64,000 nt of DNA from CADCVQ01 sp963705315 (GCA_963705315.1 OY970068.1:62001-126000); one strand, 5' to 3'. Positions 25,820 to 33,835 are shown, counted from the stretch's first letter. The notes: a model not told the origin generated them from the sequence alone. Program-made: numbers and translations.

Positions 25820-26229
25820 TTCGCAGCCGCCTTGGCGTCGGGCGTCGGGCGACGGGCGACGGGCGACGAGGTTCCGTAGAAGAGGAACGCGGCACCGGCG
25901 GTCGCGGGCACTGCGAACAGGGCGATGATGACGGCCGCGTTGAGCGCGTGAGCGAGCAGGCCTGATGCGCGTAGCGGCTGCGGCCAGCGGTGCGCTCGCG
26001 CCGCGAGGGCGCCGGGGATCACGGCAGGCATCGCGACAAGCCCGAGTGCGGCGTCTTGTGCGTCGGGGTCGCGCCAGAGCAGCGCGAGCGCGATGAGCGT
26101 GATGCCGAGGAGCGCGCGAGCGATAACACCGGCTGGTCCGATCGCGCTGGCGCAGGCGGCGGCGAGCTTGGCGGGGTGGCTCACGGTGTCAAACGCTGCG
26201 CTGCTGCCGGCGGGTGGTGGCGCTGGCAC
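25816..26229 (-). CDS. Four-segment membrane protein, divergent to the mer regulator
   Basis: A 137-residue protein with about three or four hydrophobic segments (SAIGPAGVIARALLGITLIA, DAALGLVAMPAVIPGALAA, GLLAHALNAAVIIALFAVPA, AGAAFLFYG). I do not recognise a named family. It is transcribed away from the ArsR-type regulator, and both promoters overlap one palindromic operator, so its expression should respond to the same metal signal. That placement suggests a role in metal or thiol membrane handling, but this is inference from position only. Confidence 0.6.
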   Translation of the reverse strand: MPAPPPAGSSAAFDTVSHPAKLAAACASAIGPAGVIARALLGITLIALALLWRDPDAQDAALGLVAMPAVIPGALAARAHRWPQPLRASGLLAHALNAAVIIALFAVPATAGAAFLFYGTSSPVARRPTPDAKAAAK

Positions 26230-26232
26230 TGG

Positions 26233-26256
26233 TCATGTCAGGTTATACTGACATGA
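26233..26256. promoter_or_regulatory. Palindromic operator with overlapping divergent promoters
   Basis: TCATGTCAG and CTGACATGA are perfect 9-bp arms around GTTATA. Rightward, TATACT (26244-26249) is a -10 box 7 nt before the GTG at 26257, making the regulator mRNA leaderless. Leftward, TATAAC on the other strand serves the membrane gene. An ArsR/CmtR dimer bound here would block both promoters. Confidence 0.75.
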
Positions 26257-26631
26257 GTGTCTGAGAACGCAACGATCGGCGGGCCGTTCTTGCTGCCGCA
26301 GCGCCCGACCGAGCCCGATCTGGTCGCGAAGTACTTCAAGGTGCTGTCTGATCCCGCGCGGGTTCGTGTGCTCGAGCTGCTGCGCGAGCGCGGCGAGCTG
26401 TCGGTCGGGCAGCTGACCGAGGCGCTGGGGCTGGGGCGTACGAATTTGTCCAATCACCTTGGGTGTCTGCGCTGGTGTGGGTTCGTGCTCACGCGTCGCC
26501 AGCACCGCACTATCTACTACCGCGTCGCCGACGCGCGGGTCAGCGAGCTGCTGGCGCTCGGCCGCGCGCTGCTTGAGGACAACGCCGAGCACGTCGCCGC
26601 GTGCCGGCGCGTCGATTCGAAGGGACGCTGA
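26257..26631 (+). CDS. ArsR/SmtB-family metal-responsive repressor (CmtR-like)
   Basis: A 124-residue winged-helix repressor. The helix-turn-helix reads LSVGQLTEALGLGRTNLSNH, and the recognition helix continues into HLGCLRWCGFV. Cys70 and Cys74 match the paired cysteines that bind Cd/Pb in mycobacterial CmtR, and Cys116 near the C-terminus is a candidate third ligand. It should release DNA on binding a thiophilic metal, here most likely Hg(II) given the downstream genes; several actinobacterial mer operons use ArsR-type rather than MerR-type regulators. GTG start sits on the predicted transcription start. It overlaps the next gene (TGATG). Confidence 0.87.
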   Translation: MSENATIGGPFLLPQRPTEPDLVAKYFKVLSDPARVRVLELLRERGELSVGQLTEALGLGRTNLSNHLGCLRWCGFVLTRRQHRTIYYRVADARVSELLALGRALLEDNAEHVAACRRVDSKGR

Positions 26632-26894
26632 TGGACGACAAGCCAAAGGGGCTACGGGGCACTCCCAGGACGGGGTTCGCCGCGCTGGGTATCGGGACGT
26701 TTGCGGTCGTGTGCTGCGCCGGCTTGCCGTTGCTCGCCGGGGTGCTGGGCGGTGTTGCGCTGGGCAGCGTGCTTGGTGTCGGTGCGGGTTTGCTGGCCGT
26801 GATCGTCGTGATCGCCTTGGTCGTGGTGCGAGCGCGCCGACAGCGCGCGTGCGCGACAGCGCGCGTCACGCCGCGTCGTGGCGGTCAGGCATGA
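26631..26894 (+). CDS. MerF-like two-segment mercury transporter
   Basis: An 87-residue membrane protein with two hydrophobic segments (~16-38 and ~44-66). A vicinal Cys28-Cys29 pair lies in the first (AVVCCAGLPLLAGVL), and Cys74 lies in the basic tail. Size, CC pair and layout resemble MerF, which passes Hg(II) through the membrane to MerA; MerF usually has a second CC pair after TM2, where this protein has one Cys. It starts in the stop codon of the repressor and overlaps the flavoprotein start (ATGA). No merP was found, so uptake may not need a binding protein. Confidence 0.68.
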   Translation: MDDKPKGLRGTPRTGFAALGIGTFAVVCCAGLPLLAGVLGGVALGSVLGVGAGLLAVIVVIALVVVRARRQRACATARVTPRRGGQA

Positions 26895-28240
26895 GCGCGG
26901 CGCGCTACGGCGCGGTCGTGATCGGCGGCGGCCCGGCCGGAGAGGTCGCCGTCTCACGCCTGAACGCGCAGGGCCTCAGGGTCGCGCTGGTCGAGCGTGA
27001 GCTGGTCGGCGGCGAGTGCGCCTATTGGGCGTGCATCCCGTCAAAGGTGCTCATGCGCCCGCCCGAGGCGCGCGGGGAAGCCACGCGTGCGGCCGGCGTC
27101 GCGACGCCCGCGATCGACTGGCCGCAGGTCGCGGCGTACCGCGACTACATGATCCGCAACCTCGACGACGCCGCGCAGGTCAAGGCCTACCGCGACGACG
27201 GCATCGACGTCTTCAAAGGCGACGCCCGGATCGACGGGCCCGGCCACGTCGCCGTCGACGGGCAGGTGCTTGTGACCGAGCGGATCGTCGTCGCAACCGG
27301 CAGTGATGCGCGGATCCCGCCGATCGACGGTCTCGTGCAGGCGGGCTACTGGACCAACCGTGAGGCAACGACGCTCACCGACATCCCGGACAGCGTCGTG
27401 ATCCTTGGCGGCGGCCCCTTCGGCGTCGAGCTCGGCCAGTTCATGCGCCGCTTCGGAACACGCGTGACGATCGTCGATCACGGTGATCGGCTCATCTCGC
27501 GTGACGACCCGGTCGTCGGCGAGCTGATCGCCACAGCCCTGCGCGCCGAAGGCATCGAACTGCGGCTCGGCGCGAAGGCCGTCAGCGTGACGCTCACAGA
27601 TGGCGTGCGTGTCGTGCTGCTCGACGACGGCGAGCAGGTCAGCGGACGCGAGCTGCTGGTCGCGACCGGCCGTGCGCCGCGGGTGCACGACATCGGCCTT
27701 GAGAGCATCGCCATCACGCCCGATCCAGCGGGCCTACAGGTCGACGAGCGCTGCCGTGCCGCGGAGGGCGTGTGGGCGATCGGCGACGTCACCGGCGTGC
27801 TGGCGTTCACGCACGTCGGGATGTACCAGGGGCGCATCACCGCGGCCGACATCGCCGGTGAAACGGTCCGCGCGGACTACACCGCGATCCCACGCGTCGT
27901 CTTCACGGACCCCGAGATCGCCGCCGTCGGCCTGACCGAACACCAGGCCCGCGAGCAGGGCATCCCGGTCGCGACCTCGCGTGTCGCGCTGGCCGACACG
28001 ATCGCGCGACCGTGGACCTATCAGCAGGACCCCGGCGGCGAGCTCGGGCTGATCGGCGACCGTGATCGCCAGGTGCTGATCGGCGCGTGGGCGGTCGCTC
28101 CGCTGGCCGGCGAATGGATCCATTACGCAGCGCTGGCGATCAAGACCCAGACGCCGCTGTCGGTGCTGCGCGACACCGTCGCGCAGTTCCCCACCTTCAC
28201 CGAGGCCTACCTCAAAGCAGCTGAGCGCCTTGACGCCTGA
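26891..28240 (+). CDS. Pyridine nucleotide-disulfide oxidoreductase, MerA-adjacent paralogue
   Basis: A 449-residue FAD/NAD(P)H disulfide oxidoreductase. It has the FAD motif GAVVIGGGPAGEVAV (7-21), a redox pair Cys43-AYWA-Cys48 in GGECAYWACIPSK, the NAD(P) motif VVILGGGPFGVELGQFMRR, the GD motif GVWAIGDVTGVLAFTH and a C-terminal dimer domain. It is related to MerA but lacks the C-terminal vicinal cysteines (it ends ERLDA) and has AYWA between the redox cysteines, where MerA and lipoamide dehydrogenase have VNVG. It may keep thiols or MerA partners reduced. It overlaps MerF-like and MerA genes at both ends. Confidence 0.85.
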   Translation: MSAARYGAVVIGGGPAGEVAVSRLNAQGLRVALVERELVGGECAYWACIPSKVLMRPPEARGEATRAAGVATPAIDWPQVAAYRDYMIRNLDDAAQVKAYRDDGIDVFKGDARIDGPGHVAVDGQVLVTERIVVATGSDARIPPIDGLVQAGYWTNREATTLTDIPDSVVILGGGPFGVELGQFMRRFGTRVTIVDHGDRLISRDDPVVGELIATALRAEGIELRLGAKAVSVTLTDGVRVVLLDDGEQVSGRELLVATGRAPRVHDIGLESIAITPDPAGLQVDERCRAAEGVWAIGDVTGVLAFTHVGMYQGRITAADIAGETVRADYTAIPRVVFTDPEIAAVGLTEHQAREQGIPVATSRVALADTIARPWTYQQDPGGELGLIGDRDRQVLIGAWAVAPLAGEWIHYAALAIKTQTPLSVLRDTVAQFPTFTEAYLKAAERLDA

Positions 28241-29639
28241 CCGCGACCACGCTGATCACACGTACGACCTGGCGATCGTCGGTTCGGGTGGCGGCGCGTT
28301 CGCCGCGGCGATCGCCGCGCGCCGACGCGACCTGCGTGTCGTCATGATCGAGCACGCCACGGTCGGCGGGACGTGCGTGAACGTCGGCTGCATCCCGTCC
28401 AAGGCGCTGCTGGCCGCCGCCGAAACCCGCCACCGCGCCGGCCACGACCGCTTTGCCGGCATCAGCACGCACGCCGGACCGGTCGACTTCGCGGCGCTGA
28501 TCGCCGGCAAGGACGAGATCGTCAACGGCTTGCGCCAGGAGAAGTACCTCGACATCGCCGCCGAGTACGACATCGAGCTCGTCCACGGCCACGCGCGCTT
28601 CATCAATGGTCCCGCGCTGGATATCGACGGGCGCCGCATCGACGCCGCGCACTACCTGATCGCGACCGGCAGCCAACCGCACATCCCCGACATTCCCGGG
28701 CTGGCCGACAGCGGCTACCTGACGTCGACCTCGGCGATGGAGCTCGAGCAGTTGCCCGCGTCGATGATCGTCATCGGCGGCGGGTACGTCGCGATGGAGC
28801 AAGCCCAGCTGTTCTCCCACCTCGGCACCCGCGTGACGATGCTCGTGCGCTCAAGATTGGCGCGCGGCGAGGAACCCGAGCTCGCCCAGAGCATCCGCGA
28901 CGCGTTCACCGAGCAGGGCATCGAGATCCATGAGGGCATCCAGGCGACCGCCGTGCGCCGCGACGGCGACGGCGACGTCACGCTCACAGCGGGCGACCGC
29001 GAGTTTCGAGCCGCGCGAATGCTGCTCGCCACGGGCCGGACGCCGAGCACATCCGGCCTCGGCCTGCAGGGCATCGGCGTGCAGACAGGGGCTCGTGGCG
29101 AGGTCGTCGTCGACGAGCACACGAGCACCACCAATCCGCGGGTATGGGCGGCCGGCGACGTCACCGGTCATCCGCAGTTCGTGTACGTCGCCGCCAAGCA
29201 CGGCAGCATGGTCGTCGACAACGCCTTTGACCGGGCCGGGCGACGAATCGACTACCAGGCATTGCCGCGGATCACCTTCACCACCCCGACACTCGCCTCA
29301 GCAGGCCTCACCGAAGCCCAAGCCATCGATCACGGCCTGCGCTGCGAGTCGCGCGTGCTCGCGCTCGAACACGTCCCACGCGCGATCGTCAGCCGCAACA
29401 CCAGCGGCATGGTCAAGCTCGTCGCCGAGCGCGACAGCGGCCGAATTCTCGGGGTGCACCTACTCGCCGACGGCGCAGGCGACGCCATCCTCGCCGGCGT
29501 CTACGCGATCCAGGCCGCATTGACGGTCGCGCAGCTCGCGTCAAGCTGGAACCCGTACCTGACGATCGGCGAGGCGATCCACCTCACGGCGCAGTCCTTC
29601 ACCCTCGACCCCAGCAAACTGTCGTGCTGCGCGGCGTGA
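28230..29639 (+). CDS. merA: Mercuric reductase
   Basis: A 469-residue cytoplasmic enzyme that reduces Hg(II) to volatile Hg(0) with NADPH. The FAD motif LAIVGSGGGAFAAAIA is followed by the redox site GGTCVNVGCIPSK (Cys49/Cys54), the NADPH motif MIVIGGGYVAMEQAQLF, the FAD motif RVWAAGDVTG, and the diagnostic C-terminal vicinal pair Cys466-Cys467 (KLSCCAA) that hands Hg(II) to the active site. There is no N-terminal MerP-like domain, as in some actinobacterial forms. It begins at TTG 28230, overlapping the preceding flavoprotein gene by 11 nt, so it is likely coupled. Confidence 0.95.
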   Translation: MTPDRDHADHTYDLAIVGSGGGAFAAAIAARRRDLRVVMIEHATVGGTCVNVGCIPSKALLAAAETRHRAGHDRFAGISTHAGPVDFAALIAGKDEIVNGLRQEKYLDIAAEYDIELVHGHARFINGPALDIDGRRIDAAHYLIATGSQPHIPDIPGLADSGYLTSTSAMELEQLPASMIVIGGGYVAMEQAQLFSHLGTRVTMLVRSRLARGEEPELAQSIRDAFTEQGIEIHEGIQATAVRRDGDGDVTLTAGDREFRAARMLLATGRTPSTSGLGLQGIGVQTGARGEVVVDEHTSTTNPRVWAAGDVTGHPQFVYVAAKHGSMVVDNAFDRAGRRIDYQALPRITFTTPTLASAGLTEAQAIDHGLRCESRVLALEHVPRAIVSRNTSGMVKLVAERDSGRILGVHLLADGAGDAILAGVYAIQAALTVAQLASSWNPYLTIGEAIHLTAQSFTLDPSKLSCCAA

Positions 29640-29819
29640 GCACGCGAAACCGGGTGTCGCACAGACCACGCGCGGTCACGGCGACCGCGACGCGCTCGAC
29701 GGTCATTGCGTTCACGGTCGTGAGCTGGGTGCGCGGGCGAGCATTATCGCCATCAGTGCTGGGGCTGCCGGGCCAGATCGAACGCCCGTCGCTGCTATGA
29801 CCGAGAAAGCAGGAGCAAC

Positions 29820-30476
29820 ATGAAACGCGAGCAGAGCGCCGAGACACCACGGAGACGGCAGCCGTTGAGCCGGGTGAGCGGCACGGGGGTAGACGAACCG
29901 GTCGGTGGGCGATCAGCGCCGCCGTGCTGGCGGCGCTTGTCACGCTTGTCGTCGTGGCAACACAGCGCGCACCCGCCCGGGGGGTCGCCCCTCCTCAAAC
30001 AGGACGTTGCGCAGCAGAACTCGACGAGCGCAACCGCAGATGACGGGCAGGCGTCCAGCAAGACCGTGCGGAGCTTCTCGCTCGCGGACGTTGATGGCCG
30101 CCAGGTCATGCGACCGTCGGGGCGCAGGCCCGGCGTGCTGGTGTTCACCGCGAGCAATTGCTCGCCGTGCATCGTTCAGGCCCCCGGCCTACTCGCCGAG
30201 ATGCGCAAGTTCGGCTCACGAGCGGAGATCCTGACGGTGAGCATTGACCCCGGCGACTCCAGTTCAGCGCTGCGCGATGCGTTCAAGCCCGCGATCGGCA
30301 GCGCTCGGAACTATCCGCTGGCCGTCGACCGAAGCGGTCAGCTGGCGCCGGCCTTCGGCGTGACCGCGACAGGCACCGAGATCGTCTATGACCGCGCGGG
30401 CCGCGAGGTGTAGCGCGGCGTATCAAGCCCGGTGAGCGAGATTGGCGCGGCGTTGCGCAAGGCTGGCGCCGCGTGA
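29820..30476 (+). pseudogene. Thioredoxin-like (redoxin) gene with premature stop and probable frameshifts
   Basis: The thioredoxin-like part is clear: VRSFSLADVDGRQV, ASNCSPCIVQAPGLL with the CxxC pair, then FGVTATGTEIVYDRAGREV. A TAG at 30411-30413 interrupts the frame, which otherwise continues RGVSSPVSEIGAALRKAGAA and ends in a TGA (30474) that overlaps the ccdA start by 4 nt; that overlap marks the original end. A membrane anchor (AISAAVLAALVTLVVVAT) lies in a different frame at ~29903-29960, suggesting two compensating indels in G/C runs. It is probably inactive. Confidence 0.7.
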
Positions 30477-30568
30477 GCGCGGCGGTGTCGTTTGCCTTCG
30501 CGGCGGGACTGCTGGCCACCGTCAACCCGTGTGGCTTCACGATGCTGCCGTCCTTTCTGACGTTCTAG
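30473..30568 (+). pseudogene. CcdA/DsbD-like gene, N-terminal fragment
   Basis: From GTG 30473 the frame reads VSAAVSFAFAAGLLATVNPC, then GFTMLPSFLTF and stops. NPCGF..LP is the signature of the first membrane segment of CcdA-type electron transporters. The remaining ~200 residues are absent. It was coupled to the redoxin gene, and both have decayed. Confidence 0.75.
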
Positions 30569-30675
30569 GGAACGAGGCACCAACCGACAAGTAGGTCGGG
30601 ATCGGGGGTCTACGGAGAGTTCGTGCGGACAACCGGGTCAGGCCGTGCGGCGCCCAGCCTGAGTCATGTGGTCGA

Positions 30676-31188
30676 TCAGCGCAGGTACGTGTTGCGTGGT
30701 CGCGCGAGCAGCAGCCAGACATTCAGCAGCGCAAACGCCGCGACGAAGTTCGCGCCGCACACCATGCACGTCTCCACGGTGACACCTTCCGCAAGCAGCG
30801 TCCCGAGGTCCTTCAGCAGCGTGATTGCGACGCCGACGACGAAGGACAGCACGAGCGTGCGGCGCAGATGCTCACGCGCGAAGCCCCAGGCCGCGACGAC
30901 GGGTGCCTTGGGCGGAGAAACCGGGTCGTTGTCGGCTGCGACGATGTTCAGGCGGGGGGACGTGCTGTGGGCGTCGAGGTGCGCGATGACGCGCTCGGCA
31001 AGCCCGTCGGGCGCCGCGCTGCTGATCGAGCGCAACTGCCGTCCGAGTGCGGTCAGCTCTTCGAGCGACCCGCGACACGCCACGCATTCGCGGAGGTGCT
31101 CGCGCACGCGACGGGTTTCGTCGTCTGGCAGCGCGCTATCGCGGTAGTCGCACAGTCGCGTGGACGCGAAGTGATGCTCGGCGCTCAC
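30676..31188 (-). CDS. Zinc-finger anti-sigma factor
   Basis: A 170-residue membrane protein. The cytoplasmic N-terminal domain has the HxxxCxxC zinc-binding anti-sigma motif (EHLRECVACRGSLEEL, residues ~30-45). A linker leads to two membrane segments (RTLVLSFVVGVAITLL and FVAAFALLNVWLLLA), with ETCMVCGANF between or at the edge of them. The ATG overlaps the sigma factor stop (ATGA), the usual cognate layout. The zinc-thiol centre and the extra CxxC could sense thiol-reactive metals such as mercury, which would suit its place in a mer transposon; that is inference. Confidence 0.85.
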   Translation of the reverse strand: MSAEHHFASTRLCDYRDSALPDDETRRVREHLRECVACRGSLEELTALGRQLRSISSAAPDGLAERVIAHLDAHSTSPRLNIVAADNDPVSPPKAPVVAAWGFAREHLRRTLVLSFVVGVAITLLKDLGTLLAEGVTVETCMVCGANFVAAFALLNVWLLLARPRNTYLR

Positions 31189-31814
31189 AGCGAACCCCGC
31201 TGCCCCGCATCGTCGGCGAGTGCTGTGCGAAGCGTCCCGCGCGCGCGATGCAGACGGCTCTTGAACGCCGCCTCGCTCAGGCCGAGAGCCGATGCCGCTT
31301 GCGCGGTCGAGAGTCCCTCGACATCGCGCAGCACGAGCGCTGCGCGCCGATCGACCGGTAGCGTCGAGATCGCGCGATCGAGCACGCGTCGTAGCTCGCT
31401 CTGCTCGGCACGGTCCGCTGGACGTATCGAGCGGTCGGGTGACTCGTGCTCGCGGTGATCATCCAGCGGCAGAAGCCTCGCGTCAGCGCGGCGGTGCTGG
31501 CGTTCGGCGCGGCGCCTGGCCTCGTTGACGCCGATCCGGTACAGCCAGGTGAAGAATTGCGCGTCACCGCGAAACGCGGGCAGTCCACGCCACGCGCGCA
31601 GGAACGCGTCCTGTGTGACCTCCTCCGCTTCGTGCGCATCCGCGCACAATCGCACGACAACGGCGTACAGACCGGCGGCATGACGGCGCACGAGTTCGTC
31701 AAAGGCCGCCCGGTCGCCCCCTCGCGCGAGCGCCACGAGCGCGCGATCGTCCTCGATCAAGCGTGGCGCGACCATCCCGCCACGATAACCCGCTGTCGTG
31801 CGCTCGGACGCCAT
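31185..31814 (-). CDS. ECF RNA polymerase sigma factor
   Basis: A 209-residue ECF sigma-70 factor. Region 2 contains DELVRRHAAGLYAVVVRLCA and DAHEAEEVTQDAFLRAWRGL, then FFTWLYRIGVNEARRR. Region 4 contains ISTLPVDRRAALVLRDVEGL and the HTH STAQAASALGLSEAAFKSRL. It would direct polymerase to its own targets when released by the linked anti-sigma factor. A shorter start (MVAPRLIEDDRAL, 13 codons in) is possible. It is transcribed away from the following membrane-protein gene. Confidence 0.9.
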   Translation of the reverse strand: MASERTTAGYRGGMVAPRLIEDDRALVALARGGDRAAFDELVRRHAAGLYAVVVRLCADAHEAEEVTQDAFLRAWRGLPAFRGDAQFFTWLYRIGVNEARRRAERQHRRADARLLPLDDHREHESPDRSIRPADRAEQSELRRVLDRAISTLPVDRRAALVLRDVEGLSTAQAASALGLSEAAFKSRLHRARGTLRTALADDAGQRGSL

Positions 31815-32211
31815 AGACCCTCAGACCCGGACGCCACCCCAACGATTCGTCGCGCTGCACCGATCGACGGGCGCCTGCGGTCGATGATGTTCCCGCGGAG
31901 TGGTCAGCGGTCGGCGAGCAGCGCGCAGATCACGTTTCGCGAGTCCGACGATGCCGGTCAGCACGGCATATCTGCGCGCGCCGGTGAGCGTGGCGTCGAC
32001 GACGAGCGTCATGGTGCTGGCGTCGACGGGGTCTGTCTCGATGTCGAGTCGAGGCGCTGCGCGGCGATCGCGGGGGTCGCGCCAGGACCAGCGCCCCGCA
32101 TCTCTGCTCTGAGGCTAGACAGACCCCTTGCAGGGCAGCCGCGAGCGGAATCTTGAACCGATCTGCTGGTGCAGGGGTCCAACCCCGCGAACGGATCCTC
32201 TCTGAAAGGAC
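31815..32211. other. Intergenic region with a spaced inverted repeat
   Basis: No convincing gene. A 10-bp perfect inverted repeat, GGGGTCTGTC (32028-32037) and GACAGACCCC (32118-32127), is separated by 80 bp, and a GGGGT-CCA-ACCCC hairpin lies near 32174. The region should hold the promoters of the sigma gene and of the membrane gene at 32212. Confidence 0.4.
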
Positions 32212-32724
32212 ATGATGAATCTCGCTCACGATCTGGACCGGCGCATCGCCTACGGCGTGGTCGGCGGGACCTTCGCAGGGCTGCTGTTCTTGCTGGCGAA
32301 CATGTGGTACGCCGACGGGCAGGGCCTTCCTGCGGTCGCCCCGCTGTACGACATCTCAACGATCTTCTACTTCTCCGACAAGCCCGACCCGCAGCCGATC
32401 AATGCTGCTGTCGGCCTCGTCATGCACCTGACGCTGGCAGCTGCGTTCGGGGCGATGCTCGCCGTGCTCGCTCCGCTGGCCCGCGGCGCAGCGCGCCTCG
32501 CCGGGCTCGCCGCCGCGTTCGGCCTTGTGCTGTACATCGTGAACTTCCAAATTCTCGGACGCCTTGTGTTCGAGTGGTTCCAGGTGGGACCCAATCAAAC
32601 CTTCGAGGTCTTCGCGCACGTCGGGTACGGCCTGCTCGTCATTCCGTTCGTCATGCGCTTCGCGGCCGCGAGCAGCCGATCACCCGCCACCGCGCCTAGC
32701 GCGGCACGTCCGGCCGCCCGGTGA
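32212..32724 (+). CDS. Four-helix membrane protein (hypothetical)
   Basis: A 170-residue integral membrane protein with four hydrophobic segments (AYGVVGGTFAGLLFLLANMW, AVGLVMHLTLAAAFGAMLAV, ARLAGLAAAFGLVLYIVNF, VFAHVGYGLLVIPFVMRF). A short charged loop, FYFSDKPDPQPINA, lies between segments 1 and 2. A good ribosome-binding site (GAAAGGA) is 4 nt before the ATG at 32212; a second ATG follows at once. It is divergent from the ECF sigma gene and may be its target. I do not recognise a named family. Confidence 0.65.
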   Translation: MMNLAHDLDRRIAYGVVGGTFAGLLFLLANMWYADGQGLPAVAPLYDISTIFYFSDKPDPQPINAAVGLVMHLTLAAAFGAMLAVLAPLARGAARLAGLAAAFGLVLYIVNFQILGRLVFEWFQVGPNQTFEVFAHVGYGLLVIPFVMRFAAASSRSPATAPSAARPAAR

Positions 32725-33106
32725 CGTAGACCGAGATCACGGCGCACCCGGCGCCGCGATACCGTCGCAAGCCGCGCGACGGCGCGCGGCGCGGCGCGGC
32801 GCGGCGCGGACCGCCGTGCCTGCCGCGATCAGCTCGTCACGGCTCGACGGCGGCCAGTACGTCCGGCGCGGGACTACGAGCGTCACACGTAGGCCACGAG
32901 CCTGGGTAGCTGTCCCCACGTGCAAAGTAGAAGCCGAGCCGTTCGCTGAAGCGCCCATACTCACCGGCCTATACCCCGCCCCGCAACGCTTGCGCCCCGT
33001 AGGCTCCCCCGCGCTGACTGTGGCGCGATCGGGCGGCCGCGGGCCGCCTACTGGCGGCGGGAGCCTCTGCCGAGCAACTCAACGCGGAGCCAGCCGGCCC
33101 CCGCCA

Positions 33107-33132
33107 TGTCCGGGGACGATCGTTCACGGACA
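33107..33132. promoter_or_regulatory. Probable resolvase (res) subsite
   Basis: TGTCCG and CGGACA arms enclose 14 bp, a dyad with the size and arm character of Tn3-family res subsites. It lies 108 bp upstream of tnpR, where res is usually found. Other subsites in 33130-33237 are less clear. Confidence 0.45.
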
Positions 33133-33227
33133 CCCTTGGAGCAGAAATCGGGCAGCCCGCCATTCCGGGCTCCGCGTTTGTAACGAAACCCGTGTACTCG
33201 GCAACGTAACGCGCTCCCCCGTTCGTC

Positions 33228-33233
33228 TACACT
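33228..33233 (+). promoter_or_regulatory. Probable -10 box of tnpR
   Basis: TACACT lies 7 nt before the ATG at 33241, so tnpR would be leaderless. A GTG 3 nt earlier is the alternative start. Confidence 0.45.
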
Positions 33234-33240
33234 CCAAGTG

Positions 33241-33819
33241 ATGCGGATCGGCTACGGGCGGGTATCCACCCGCGATCAGAATCCAGACAGCCAGCGCGAC
33301 GCCCTCGCCGCCGCCAACTGCGATGAGATCTTCGTCGACAACGCCAGCGGCAAGCTCGCCAGCCGTCCAGAACTCGACAAGGCGCTACTCGTCGCCAAGC
33401 GCGCCGGCGACAAGCTCGTCATCACCAAGCTCGACCGCCTCGGCCGCTCCCTCGAGCACCTCATCGCCCTATCTCGCGACCTCCAGGCGCGTGGGGTAGA
33501 CCTCGTCGTGCTCGACCAGGGCGTCGACACCTCAACCGCCGCCGGGCGCATGTTCTTTCAGACCCTCGGCGCGATCGCCGAGTTCGAGCACGCGCTGATG
33601 TCCGAACGCACCCGCGACGGCCTCGACGCCGCCCGCGCGCGCGGACGCACCGGTGGGCAGAAACCCAAGCTCACCGCCCGCCAGGCGAAGATCGCTCAGG
33701 ACATGTACGACGAGCTCGGCGACGACGGACGGCGGGCACACACCGTGCAGCACATCGCCAACGAGTTCGGCGTCACCCGCCCAACGATCTACCGCCACCT
33801 CCAACGGCGCATGCGCTGA
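33241..33819 (+). CDS. tnpR: Serine recombinase (TnpR resolvase)
   Basis: A 192-residue small serine recombinase. The catalytic serine is Ser9 in MRIGYGRVST. The catalytic domain continues with DKLVITKLDRLGRSLEHLIA (the conserved Arg pair), GVDTSTAAGRMFFQTLGAIA and EFEHALMSERTRDGL. The C-terminal HTH (VQHIANEFGVTRPTIYRHLQ) binds res. It resolves the cointegrate formed during Tn3 transposition. It lies 55 bp inside the right terminal repeat, is intact, and could still resolve events started by another element's transposase. Confidence 0.95.
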   Translation: MRIGYGRVSTRDQNPDSQRDALAAANCDEIFVDNASGKLASRPELDKALLVAKRAGDKLVITKLDRLGRSLEHLIALSRDLQARGVDLVVLDQGVDTSTAAGRMFFQTLGAIAEFEHALMSERTRDGLDAARARGRTGGQKPKLTARQAKIAQDMYDELGDDGRRAHTVQHIANEFGVTRPTIYRHLQRRMR

Positions 33820-33835
33820 CCGCGGCCAGCGCGCC

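Larger units (their letters stand above)
32725..33240. other. Non-coding stretch between the membrane gene and tnpR
   Basis: About 515 bp without a supported gene. It contains a run of GCGGC 5-mers (about 32785-32809), possibly slippage-prone, and near the right end the probable res site and the tnpR promoter. A weak 75-codon minus-strand frame (32737-32964) has no recognisable domain. Confidence 0.5.

Noticed and set aside
31821..32012. 63-codon minus-strand ORF just ahead of the sigma factor gene
   Set aside because: No recognisable domain, ends in a low-complexity Arg/Pro tail, and lies in the expected sigma promoter region; support is too weak to call a gene.
32144..32200. tRNA-like sequence with a GGGGTCCAACCCC arm
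   Set aside because: No acceptor or anticodon stems fit and there is no CCA-adjacent acceptor; only a simple hairpin remains.
32737..32964. 75-codon minus-strand ORF between the membrane gene and tnpR
   Set aside because: Composition is driven by the GCGGC repeat run and no family pattern is visible.
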